Positions 34,994 to 43,741 of a stretch of DNA of 43,741 bases are shown here, in pieces. The notes beneath the pieces are model-generated. The model did no database searches. It had not been told where the DNA came from and worked only from the letters and a program-made list of their open reading frames with translations. The stretch is from Heterostelium multicystogenum (lineage: Eukaryota; Evosea; Eumycetozoa; Acytosteliales; Acytosteliaceae). A program made the translations under genes and the position numbers. The DNA lies in contig RCNN01000253.1 in assembly GCA_003667245.1 (NCBI GenBank), positions 1 to 43,741 of the forward strand, written 5' to 3'. Position 1 is the first letter of the stretch; the number at the start of each line of letters is the position of its first letter.

Positions 34994-36946
34994 ATGATTA
35001 ATATAAACAAGAGATTCCTAAAAGGTTTATTGGTTCTGCTCCTGTTTATTTTGGCATTGGTTGCTTCGACTGTGCAATCAAGACCATCAATAGATGTCGA
35101 AAGCAGTAGCAGTAACCATATTAATGTAGGATCCTCTACTTCCGATGCAGAAACTCAACAGAAAGATGCCAACAACACAATGTTGGTATTCATTGGAATG
35201 CTGACTGGTGCTGTTTTTGTTGTGTACATTGTAGTTTCCTTGCATATCCCATTCCTTCCCGAGTCTATAGCAATTGTAGTATATGGACTTATCATTGGAA
35301 TCATCGCCAGATTCACCAATAGTGAAATGGCTGACCGTGTTGCCACATTCGACCCTGAGAAATTCTTTCTCTTTATTTTGCCAACTATTATCTTTGAAAC
35401 TGGATTTTCATTGCCAAAAGTAATTATCGGACATATCATTCAAAAGTATCAATCATTAACAGTCAAACAATTTTTTAGACAGATTTCTTCCAAAACATTG
35501 TACCTATTGTATTGTTTGCTGTCTTAGGTACATTTATATCATTTATTGTGACCGGTTCAGGTATATTTTTAGTTGGAAAAAATGGGTATATCATACCCAT
35601 TACCAGCAACAGAATCATATATTTTTGGTGCTATTTCGTCGGCGACCGATCCTGTCGCTACACTAGCAATTTTTCAAGCACTAAATGTAGATTCTACTCT
35701 TTATATGTTGGTACTTGGTGAAAGTATTCTAAACGATGCCACTGCAATTATGTTATATAGAACAGTTGAAAGCTTTGCACCCAAAGAAATTATTTTCAAT
35801 ATTCTTGGATTCTTATTGGTATCAGCTGGAAGTGTACTACTAGGTATTGGTATGGCCCTGGTTTTATCATTAGTAAGTTAAAAACATTACTTCTTCGTTT
35901 TAAATTATTATCTACTAACTCCAATAATAGTTACTAAAGTTTATTAACTTTGGTAGATTCCCAGCACTGGAGACTATATTTATGATTATGTTTTCATATA
36001 CATCATATATTTTAGCAAATTCCCTTGAAATATCTGGAATTTTAGCAGGTAAATTAATTTACAGGTTGGATAATAATTGATTTAAACTAATAGATAATCT
36101 TGTATTAGTATTCTTTTTTGGTATTACATTTAATCAATATGGTGCTTACAGTTTGTCACCATACACAAAGTTAACATCAAGACAGCTATTCAGAACTGCA
36201 GCATTCATCTGTGAAACATGTGTATTCATCTACATTGGTATTTCAGTATCATTCCATAATTTCACATTCAATGCAAGTTTATTCTTTTGGAGTTTCGTAA
36301 GTAAATTGTGAACTAAAAAAAATATCTTAGTAGCTAATGTTCTATGATCAAATTAGTTCTTCCTTTGTGTATCAAGAGCAATGTCTATCTTCCCAATTTG
36401 CTTCCTTTTAAATAAGTTTAAAAAGAATAAGATATCCCTTCCAATTCAGGTGGCATTGTGGTTTGCAGGTTTGAGAGGAGCAATTGCATTCTCTCTTAGC
36501 TGTACTACTCATCACCATACTCCACACACATTAGAACAGATGTACTGCTCAACGTAGTGGCAACACTATTTGTTTTTGGAATTGGAACCTATCCACTCTT
36601 GAAAATACTTGGTATAAAGACTGCTTCCTCCGATCAAAGCTTAAATAACATCACACAGGTTATGAATAAATTGCACAAACCCAAAGAGAGAACCAGCTTA
36701 TATCAGACAATTGATGATAAGTATTTTAAGAGATGGTTTAGAAAGAAGTTACCTCCAATGTCTAACGAAGCAATCGAAATCTTTGAGAAGCTTGTAAAGT
36801 TTTCAAATGAGGAAGAAACCGATACCTACACATTCAATTCACCTCCACAAAAGATTGAAATGATGGATCACCCATCATCTTCTTCCGAGCTCGACCTTAT
36901 TGGACACATCTCAGATGATACTGATCCTACCTCCCCCCTCATATAG
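34994..36946 (+). CDS. Na+/H+ exchanger of the CPA1/NHE family
   Basis: Membrane cation/proton antiporter, probably of the endosomal/Golgi or plasma-membrane NHE type. An N-terminal hydrophobic segment (FLKGLLVLLLFILALVAS) may be a signal peptide. About 10-12 transmembrane helices follow, with family motifs ESIAIVVYGLIIGIIA, FFLFILPTIIFETGFSLPK, ATDPVATLAIF, GESILNDATAIMLY (the conserved ND pair of the transport site), CVFIYIGISVSF and FAGLRGAIAFSLS. The Ser/Asp/Glu-rich C-terminal tail of about 110 residues is cytosolic. Introns: 35420-35478, 35873-35930, 36049-36108 and 36297-36356. Frame breaks at about 35580 (six A, one too many) and about 36530 (CA repeat) look like sequence errors. About 570 residues, short for animal NHEs but typical of NHE8- and NHX5/6-like proteins. 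Confidence 0.93.
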
Positions 36947-37184
36947 TAACATTTTTACCTTTTAAATTATCCCTACAGGATTTTATACATGGTAAATAGT
37001 TATTTTTAACCAAACATTAAAGTTTGATCAATAAAAGGTTACTATTTCTTTAGAGAACTATAATTAATTGCAAATTTAAAAGGATGATTTTACTTAGGAC
37101 ATTTATTTAGAGTCCAGACTTGAATGTTTTTTTTTAAACGACTGATGAAATTTTGTACAGAGAAATCTATTTTTTTTAAGACAA

Positions 37185-37216
37185 ACAGATAGATAGATAG
37201 ATATATAGATAGATAG
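37185..37216. repeat. (GATA)n-type microsatellite upstream of cypE
   Basis: Tandem tagatagatagatata units in the leader about 10 bp upstream of the cyclophilin ATG. GATA/TATC runs recur at several places in this window. Confidence 0.7.
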
Positions 37217-37224
37217 GAATAAAC

Positions 37225-37951
37225 ATGAGCAATAAAGGAGTTGTATTAGAGACAACAATGGGTGATATTTACCCTTGAGCTCTACTGGAATCATACACCT
37301 AAAACTTGTAAAAATATTTATGAACTTGCTCAAAGAGGATACTATAATAACACTATTTTCCACAGATTAATTAAAGTACGATTATCATCATTAAGTGATT
37401 GAATTCATATAGAATAGCTTAGACATCTAACTCATACATGTATTTTACATAATAATCATCATCATCGTTCAGGATTTTATGATACAGGGAGGTGATCCTA
37501 CAGGCACTGGAAGAGGTGGTTCAAGTATATATGGGTACGTATTGCAGATGCATCATCGACAAGCTAAATCAATCATTTACTAACTTAAGTATGATATTTA
37601 TCACTAGTGAGAAGTTGCCGATGAGATAACAAAAGATTTGAAGCATACAGGTGCTGGAATATTGTCAATGGCCAACAGCGGCCCAAATACAAATGGTAGT
37701 CAGTTTTTCATTACTTTTGCACCAACTCCTTGGTTAGATGGTATATATATGGTCTAAGAGCTCTTATTTGTATATGATAGATGATAGATTGTTGACCAAC
37801 ATTATTATTATTATCATCAATTTTAGGTAAACATACCATTTTTGGTCGAGTCTCAAGTGGAATGAGTGTTGTACAAAAGATGAATGTAATGCCAACAAAC
37901 AATGATAAGCCATTAGAAGACATAAGAATCATTAAAGCATACACAATTTGA
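37225..37951 (+). CDS. cypE: PPIL1/CypE-type peptidyl-prolyl isomerase
   Basis: Small spliceosomal cyclophilin; known relatives bind the SNW/SKIP splicing factor. Exons 37225-37375, 37473-37534, 37608-37740 and 37827-37951 give about 156 residues, a single cyclophilin domain without extensions. Matches to the PPIL1 group are close: [40 protein letters not shown] (catalytic Arg in FHR), [31 protein letters not shown] and the HTIFGRV segment. It ends [11 protein letters not shown]. Two frame breaks, an extra C at about 37271 (CCC) and a missing T at about 37616 (TT in AAGTTGCC), interrupt an otherwise perfect family alignment and are almost certainly sequence errors. Confidence 0.95.
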
Positions 37952-38110
37952 AGCAATAATATCAATGGTATTATTATTGCTTCTTAAATAATCAAAGGAA
38001 AAAGTGATGTATCTTTATTTAGAAATTAATGTAATGAGACAAGATGAGGTAGAGAGATTGAGGATTTAAAAGTACATGTCTTGCCAGCGATTGTCTAGCT
38101 CTTTGCAAGT

Positions 38111-40068
38111 TCAGATGGAGAAATACCAAGCAACTCCATTGTTGATCCAACCTGGTATTGTTGACTTAGTGGAGAATGTAAATTGCCAACCTGCATTTCC
38201 ACTTGATTCTGGAAGCATTTGTTTGTATTCGTAAACAGGAATATTTGCCTCACTGGATGGTTTGATGTAGACGTTGAATACTGGAAAATCGAAATCCCAA
38301 CCATCACCATAGTTAGGAACTGTTGCATAGTAGAATCTCCATCCTCCATTCATAACTTTATGATATTGGTAGACAACAGCAGTTCCAGCTTTTGGATATC
38401 CAAATGTTAGTGCTCCCCATGCTGGTCCATTATATTTCCATCCCTCATAGCTAGGATCAGTGATTTTATAGATTACATATCTGTATCTTGGAGTATTGTT
38501 GTTGTAGGGTTGATCAGCACTGTATTGATGGATTTGGATCTTTGGAATTGATTCTCTGGATGGTATCCATTGGGTATAGTCTGTGAATTGGTAAGATATT
38601 GACCTAAAAGTTCTGGATGCACAGTTTTTACCACTTGGACCATATGCATTGGTGTAGGCTACGATGCCGGATAGGTAGAAGCCATGATAGGTTGAGTTCA
38701 CTTTAATGGTACCTTTACTTTCCAGTTCCATCGAATTTTCCACTGAGTCCATATGGTTTCAATCCCATTGAGGAGCCAATCTCATAAGCATCAATATAGC
38801 TTCCATAATAGGTTGTTATCGAAGTGAGGAAAGAATCCATTGGTGTTGAGTAAGCTTCTCCTAGAGGTATTGATTTTCCTTTCCAATCTAAGAGTTTTTG
38901 GTAACCCAAGCCATATCCTTTTTTAGCAGTGGCGCATTGGAATTCGATGCCATCAATACCATAGAATCTTTGTGCACTTTTATCTGGACAAACATTCCAT
39001 TCATTGTTTTTTATACCTCTAATCTTAGATATGGGATATGTACAGACATTTCTTCTGAGTGCATCATATGTCAGTTGAGATTTAACTGGGGCGATATCAC
39101 TTCCATCTCTTTTACCAATCAGAGGAGTGAATATTGATTTTGGAATTGTAGGTATTGGCCCATAAGGATATCGAGCTGGATTCATTGTTTTCCATTTATC
39201 AGCAAACATGGTACATCCTATTGTATATTTTGTTGAGAATTTTGCCAATTCATTGTAGACATCTCCACTTAGTACAGGGTATGCATTTAAATACATATAC
39301 TCTTTGTAAGTATCCCACTGGGCATTATAAATTTGGTAGACATAATCGTATGCATCACTGGCCAAATGATCGAAATCATTGCTCATAGTCTGAACTTCAG
39401 AGTAGCTCCAATTGAATTTGGAAGGTGAAATCAATTGATCATGCAAGAATGAAAGATGAAGATTGATGTATTGTACATAGAGTGGAAGCAAAGAAACTTT
39501 CATTTGAAGATTGATGGCACTGAATTTCGTTACCACCGAAAGAATTTTGCATATTCTTCAAGTGATTCACAAGCAGATTATTGAATTCCGATTTTAATAC
39601 TCTTGGATTACTTATGCATTTGGGTTCCGTGATTGATACAGTTATAATAGGCACCTATGACATCCTTCAAATCTTCGAAATTATTCAAAGACTCAAGATA
39701 GTTATGGCAAATCAACTGAGTATTATCAAATCATTGGTTTATTTGTCATTGCCTCTACAATAAGAATGTCCATTTCTCCAGAAATATCCGAAAATGGTGG
39801 ATGCAAGGGTTCCAATTCCATAGGGGAGAGCACCGATTCCAGTGGTCAGAATACTTCCTATAGCAGTCCATTCACTTTGAGCATACCTAATGACAAAAAT
39901 TTGGTAATTTAATATTAGTTATTTAGCATAGATTGCGGAAAAAAAGATACATACAAAGAATCTTGGAAATAAGAATTATCAAACATCCCCATCACAAGAA
40001 TAGGACTCTGAGATCACCAGGATGGAAAATAATATAAGTAAAATACATAGATATTTATGTTCTTTCAT
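38111..40068 (-). CDS. Secreted protein with Cry delta-endotoxin-like helical domain and C-terminal aromatic repeats
   Basis: Starts at ATG 40068 with a signal peptide (MKEHKYLCILLILFSILVIS); a likely intron lies at 39887-39954. The central region (about 39530-39130) resembles the helical pore-forming domain I of three-domain Bacillus Cry proteins: LPLYVQYINLHLSFLHDQL matches the conserved helix with L-P-x-Y-x-Q-x-x-N-L-H-L, and the later ARYPYGP followed by a Pro/Thr stretch matches the end of that domain. The next part (about 39130-38720) is unassigned. The C-terminal 170 residues hold about three repeats of 45-55 residues with Y-x-Y ... W-x-F-x-Y/F-x-T ... GW ... G-x-A-W, somewhat like DUF5648-type repeats. 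At least two frame breaks (near 39535 and 38745) interrupt it. Function is unknown; a lytic or defence role is only inferred from the domain. Confidence 0.65.
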
Positions 40069-41054
40069 TTTTATAGAAATACAATATGTTTTGATATATA
40101 GAGATATCTACATTAGGAGTGTATTTATACTTGTCCAATCATCAACTAACGTTCTTGAGGAATAAAAAATCTTTAAAGTTGAGATATAGGATATCAACAC
40201 ACTTAACTGTCACGAAATAACCATCTTAAATCTAATCAATCATCTTAAGTTCAATTTGAAATGAGGCAAAAGAAAATTACCCCTATTCAAAAGGGGAAGT
40301 AGAGTAACAATATACAATTGGAAAATTAATATTAGTGTGATTATATTTATTTTACACCTATTTTAATCTTTTCAAATAACAGTTATTGGAGAAATTACAA
40401 AGGTTTGCCTTTACATTGTTCATATAATATGGTTTTGGTATTCATTTATGGATTCTTTTTGATTAATCCTAATGAGGGAAATAAACTTTCTGAATTTATT
40501 GTAGTAGTTGATATCTAATAATCATCGTAATATATTCAACAGATAGATATTGGATAAACATAGTCTTCGAAGATGTAAATCCTATTATTAGGTTAGTATT
40601 GTCGAGTCCAAACATAGTTGTTGATTCTAAACATATAATAATTTTTTGTTTTTGCTTTTACATTAATCAAAGATATATCATTAGGAATTAAATAATGAAG
40701 TTCATTAATTATAAATATGAATTGTTATTAACATTTAAATTCAAAGATATAATAATAGAATCAATATTTTAATTGTTGTCATTTTATCTATCAATATATC
40801 ATAAAAATAAAAATAAATGGAGCTGAATATTGGTTAATTGTAAATTTACTTTATGTATTTTAAAATGATTACGAAGTGTGTTCATATTTTATACCACATT
40901 CGATTGTGTGTTTAGAGATTTTATTTGTAAGGTATAGGTTGTTAAATCGATAAAAAAATAATTCATTGGTTCCATTTAATTATACTTTCCATTGATTAAA
41001 CTTAAATATCTAATAAAATTAATTGATATTTTATGTAATTTTATTTTTTTGGAC
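40069..41054. other. Intergenic, divergent promoters
   Basis: About 1 kb of strongly AT-rich sequence between two divergently transcribed genes for secreted proteins. No coding frame and no strong repeat noticed. Confidence 0.55.
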
Positions 41055-42242
41055 ATGTATTCAAAGAGAATTATTTTAATTTTATTGGATTTATTATTGT
41101 TAGAAATGTAGTGTCTTTTGATGAGAGTACCACTACTACTACAAATCTAAGTGAGGAAGAATATCAATACCAATTTAGACACTGGATGGCTGAGAATAAG
41201 AGATCCTATACAAAATATAGAGTTCCAATGGAGATATTCAAAATTCAAGGAGACTCTCAATTATATTAGACATCACAACTCTGAACAACCAAATGAAAGC
41301 TGTTTCAATGAAAATAGATTGGAGCTGGGATTGAATGGATTTTCAGATTTGTCTGACAAAGAATTCGAGGAAATTTTTTTAATATCCAGTGTGGAGGACA
41401 ATTTCAATGAAGAAGTGTTAAAAAATTTAGATAATAAAGAAAATGATTCTCAAGATGAAAATCATGATAATCCAAAAGAAGTAGATTGGTCCATTCATTG
41501 TGTTGTTAAAAATCAAGGATTTTGTGGAAGTTGTTTTGCATTTGCTGTAATTGGAAACCTGGAAGCTACCATATCTATAAAATATGGTGAAAAAGTTTAT
41601 CTATCTGAACAATGTTTTCTCGATTGCACTTGTAAGTAAATTGTTATAAATATAATGATAATTCTCATAATTAATGAAAAAGTTTAGCTACATCATGTCA
41701 AACTGGAGGATCATCGTTGAAATCTTTTAAGTACATAAAAGATAATGGAGCTATTTTAGAAAAAAGACTATCCTTACACTGGAGAACATGGAAAGTGCAG
41801 ATTCAATGCAAGTAAAACAATAAAAACCTCAACTAAAGTCCTATGTTAGAATTCCAGCAGGAAAAGAATCAGAAATTTATAAAAATCTAGCCAAAGGACC
41901 AGTTACGGTTTCATTAGACGTCAGAACTAAACAATTCAAGAGCTACAAGAAAGGAATCATTAGGGAGTCTGGTCCTAATCCAGTAGAATGTAAGAAAAAT
42001 GAAACCAATCATGCTCTTCTCTTGGTAGGATACGGAACCTCGAACGGTGTAGATTACTATAAAGGAAAGAATTCATGGGGTGAATTTTGGGGAGATAAAG
42101 GTAATGTAATATCATTTTTTAATGGTAAATTATTTATATTATTTCTAATTTTATATCTATTTGTATAGGTTATTTCAAGATTGAAAGAAATGTAAATATG
42201 TGCGGTTTAGCTCAAAAAGCAGTTTATATTTCAAAAATTTAA
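41055..42242 (+). CDS. Papain-family (C1A) cysteine protease with I29 propeptide
   Basis: Lysosomal or secreted cathepsin L-like protease. It begins at ATG 41055 with a hydrophobic leader (MYSKRIILILLDLLLL). The I29 inhibitor propeptide follows (YQYQFRHWMAENKRSY, then LGLNGFSDLSDKEFEE), then an acidic insert and the mature enzyme from about PKEVDWS. Catalytic residues are present: Gln and Cys in NQGFCGSCFAF (Phe replaces the usual Trp after Cys), His in NHALLLVGYG and Asn in KNSWGEFWG. Introns lie at about 41632-41687 (GTAAGT ... TTTAG) and 42101-42169 (GTAATG ... GTATAG). Frame breaks near 41100, 41210, 41765 (six A) and 41830 are probably sequence errors. The propeptide's disordered NENDSQDENHDN stretch (about 41440-41470) is unusual. 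Confidence 0.9.
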
Positions 42243-42623
42243 TATTATTCTTAAATAATATCATATCCTAATTACAAGAGAATACTATTTCTATCACCAC
42301 TATGATTGTTATTAATTTTAATGGTTACAAAAATGATAATATCTTTTGAATCATCAAATGAAGTATAAAATGAACAACATTGATTCATTTTATACAATAA
42401 TATAGTAATTTAGTTAGTGTTCAAAGATAGAGGATTAGTAGTTTTCGGTAAATTAATCTGTTAAATTGAAATTAGTCAACTTGCAAAGAAAGCCCATCTA
42501 TATCTCCAATATTTGATTTAACTTTAAATATTTCAATAAATAATATTAATAACCAACTGATTTCTCACTCATACACGTAAACCAATTGTGATTAACTGTC
42601 AGAAAGGAAAGTACTAAAATTTA

Positions 42624-42645
42624 AATTCAAATTTAAATTTGAATT
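42624..42645. repeat. 22-bp perfect palindrome
   Basis: AATTCAAATTT followed directly by its own reverse complement, no spacer. It is AT-rich, so it can extrude or bind a dimeric protein, but no function is shown. Confidence 0.6.
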
Positions 42646-42802
42646 GGTTAACTTTATTGTCTAACATATAAAATGGTAAACAGTGAATCATATCATTTTT
42701 AAACTATGTTACGAAATCGATTTCTCTTTATAATATTAAAGCAATGAAAACCACAAGATTTTAAAAATGGGGTTATACTAAATCCTAATATTAAAATAAG
42801 AA

Positions 42803-42830
42803 TTGGCGCCAAAATTGTTCAGGCGGGACA
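42803..42830 (+). promoter_or_regulatory. Candidate E2F/DP site pair
   Basis: TTGGCGCCAAAA (42803-42814) contains GCGCCAAA, an exact match to the reverse complement of the E2F consensus TTTSSCGC; GGCGGGACA follows at 42822-42830. These are the only GC-rich words in a long AT-rich spacer and lie about 190 bp upstream of the RING/B-box gene. Dictyostelids have E2F/DP factors, but use of the site is inferred. Confidence 0.4.
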
Positions 42831-43013
42831 AAAAAGAAATTTAATTGGGAAACTTCTTTCCTATGAAAACAGATCTTTTACATTATTATGTTGATGAGAG
42901 TGAAACTCATTTTATAAAAAACAACAAATCAATCAGTCAATCAATCCATCAATTAAATAATTTAGATATATAATTTAATTATTAGTATATTTAATTAGTT
43001 TTATTTGTAAATA

Positions 43014-43741
43014 ATGAGTTTGTAAAATATGCCAGCAGACTGGCCAAGTGCTGCCAGAGAGCCACGAAATTAAAATTATCATACCATGTTTTGATGTCAT
43101 GTGTTCTGCACATCCAATAATCGACAATCAATGCCCCTGTTGCAAGAACGAGATCCGAGATATTCAATCTTATCAATTGAAATCCCAGGTAGAAGCCTCA
43201 AAACAGAGATGAGACCCCACTGTGTTCCAACAAATCACAAAATGAATCATCGCCAACGAGATATCAACTTGCACCAAAGGAACTTGAATTTTCAATGGAC
43301 TTGTCGTTTTAACCTTGATCAATCAATTCTGTCCACCCCCATGCCAGCATCTAATATCATGGATAGCTCTTTATACTCCTCTGAGATACAACGGTCGCTA
43401 CAATCCAAAATGTGTCCAATTCATAGAGAGGTATATTTAAAATACTATTGTTTGGATTGTCACTTTGGAATTTGTGGAGACTGTCACGTGCTTAACGTCA
43501 ATGGCCACAAAAAATCACAACGTCTTAATGTTCGATGAGACCGCTCTAAATGCAATCAGAAGGCACTGCTCTTAAGATAGATAAAAATTTAAAGAAAAGG
43601 TTCAGCTATTAGAACACAGCATCGAGTTCCAGCAATTGGCATCCCAGAGTATTGAAAAATAGACAAATCCACTTTGACCAATTCATCGATTCTTGGTGTA
43701 AAAGAATTAAAACTAATTTCAGGGACCACTTTCCAGCAATT
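43014..43741 (+). CDS. RING and B-box zinc-finger (TRIM-like) protein, N-terminal part, runs off window
   Basis: The likely start is ATG 43014. One T too many in the second or third codon separates it from the RING-like sequence: CKIC, then IIIPCFDVMCSAHPIIDNQC followed by PCCKNEI, giving C-x2-C ... C-x4-C-x2-H ... C-x1-C-C. After a broken linker, the B-box follows at about 43412-43512: CPIHREVYLKYYCLDCHFGI then CGDCHVLNVNGHKKSQ, with regularly spaced Cys/His ligands. A helical, probably coiled-coil segment begins near 43590 (LLEHSIEFQQLASQSIE). RING plus B-box plus coiled coil suggests a ubiquitin ligase of TRIM layout. There are at least four frame breaks in 700 bp, more than in most neighbours, so a decaying copy is possible as well as sequence error. 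The C-terminal part is outside the window. Confidence 0.7.

Larger units (their letters stand above)
42243..43013. other. Intergenic, 3' flank of protease and promoter of RING/B-box gene
   Basis: AT-rich spacer holding a 22-bp perfect palindrome (42624-42645) and a short GC-rich island with E2F-like motifs (42803-42830). A TCAATC-type repeat lies at about 42925-42955. No coding sequence seen. Confidence 0.55.

Noticed and set aside
35420..35478. Frameshift in the exchanger at this place
   Set aside because: A 59-bp GT-AG intron explains it fully: the exon ending in SLPK joins in phase to TDFFQNIVP.
38095..38349. 84-codon alternative frame at the end of the Cry-like gene
   Set aside because: The frame ending at 38111 continues the aromatic repeat and ends naturally; the other is a shadow.
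1..43741. Transposon, CRISPR array or bacterial contamination
   Set aside because: No reverse transcriptase, transposase, long terminal repeats or spaced direct repeats were seen; introns and eukaryotic genes cover nearly the whole window.

Overview
The window is dictyostelid (social amoeba) nuclear DNA. The evidence is AT-rich intergenic sequence with poly-A/T and triplet repeats, many short GT-AG introns (about 58-100 bp, usually GTAAGT or GTATGT donors), poly-Q/poly-N tracts in proteins, and products typical of the group: a type I polyketide synthase, a dictyostelid-type GATA factor, a lysosomal GH20 hexosaminidase and a BAR-RasGAP protein. Genes are densely packed on both strands. I cannot fix the species; the sequence is less AT-biased than D. 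discoideum.

Layout. 1-5025 (-): 5' part of CNOT1, scaffold of the CCR4-NOT deadenylase, running off the left edge. 5915-7733 (-): aldehyde dehydrogenase. 8479-9736 (-): secreted calcineurin-like metallophosphoesterase. 9934-17456 (-): highly reducing type I PKS (KS-AT-DH-MT-psiKR-ER-KR-ACP). 18474-20213 (+): pentatricopeptide-repeat protein. 20407-22609 (-): coiled-coil/BAR-like plus RasGAP protein. 23493-25254 (-): beta-hexosaminidase. 26380-26944 (+): small multi-spanning membrane protein. 27428-27981 (+): nitrobindin-type heme beta-barrel. 28088-29156 (-): ribosomal protein eL6. 29224-31663: a long gap holding a possible micro-ORF and an unrecognised, frame-broken coding segment. 31664-32833 (+): GATA factor. 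33152-34206 (+): PNO1. 34994-36946 (+): Na+/H+ exchanger. 37225-37951 (+): PPIL1/CypE cyclophilin. 38111-40068 (-): secreted protein with a Cry delta-endotoxin-like helical domain followed by aromatic repeats. 41055-42242 (+): papain-family cysteine protease. 43014 to the right edge (+): RING/B-box protein.

A dominant technical feature is frame breakage. Most multi-exon genes, including essential housekeeping ones (CNOT1, eL6, CypE), carry one to several single-base shifts, very often in short homopolymers. Deleting or adding one base restores a conserved family sequence. This is the signature of uncorrected sequencing/assembly indels, not of pseudogenes. Reported gene boundaries therefore span several broken reading frames.

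Functionally the window mixes housekeeping genes (mRNA decay, 40S/60S ribosome biogenesis, splicing, mitochondrial RNA) with amoeba-specific genes (polyketide synthesis, lysosomal/secreted hydrolases, pH homeostasis, developmental transcription). The most unusual item is the Cry-like secreted protein at 38111-40068. The next are the unassigned coding segment at about 30290-30810 and a structured hairpin element in the oversized eL6 intron.
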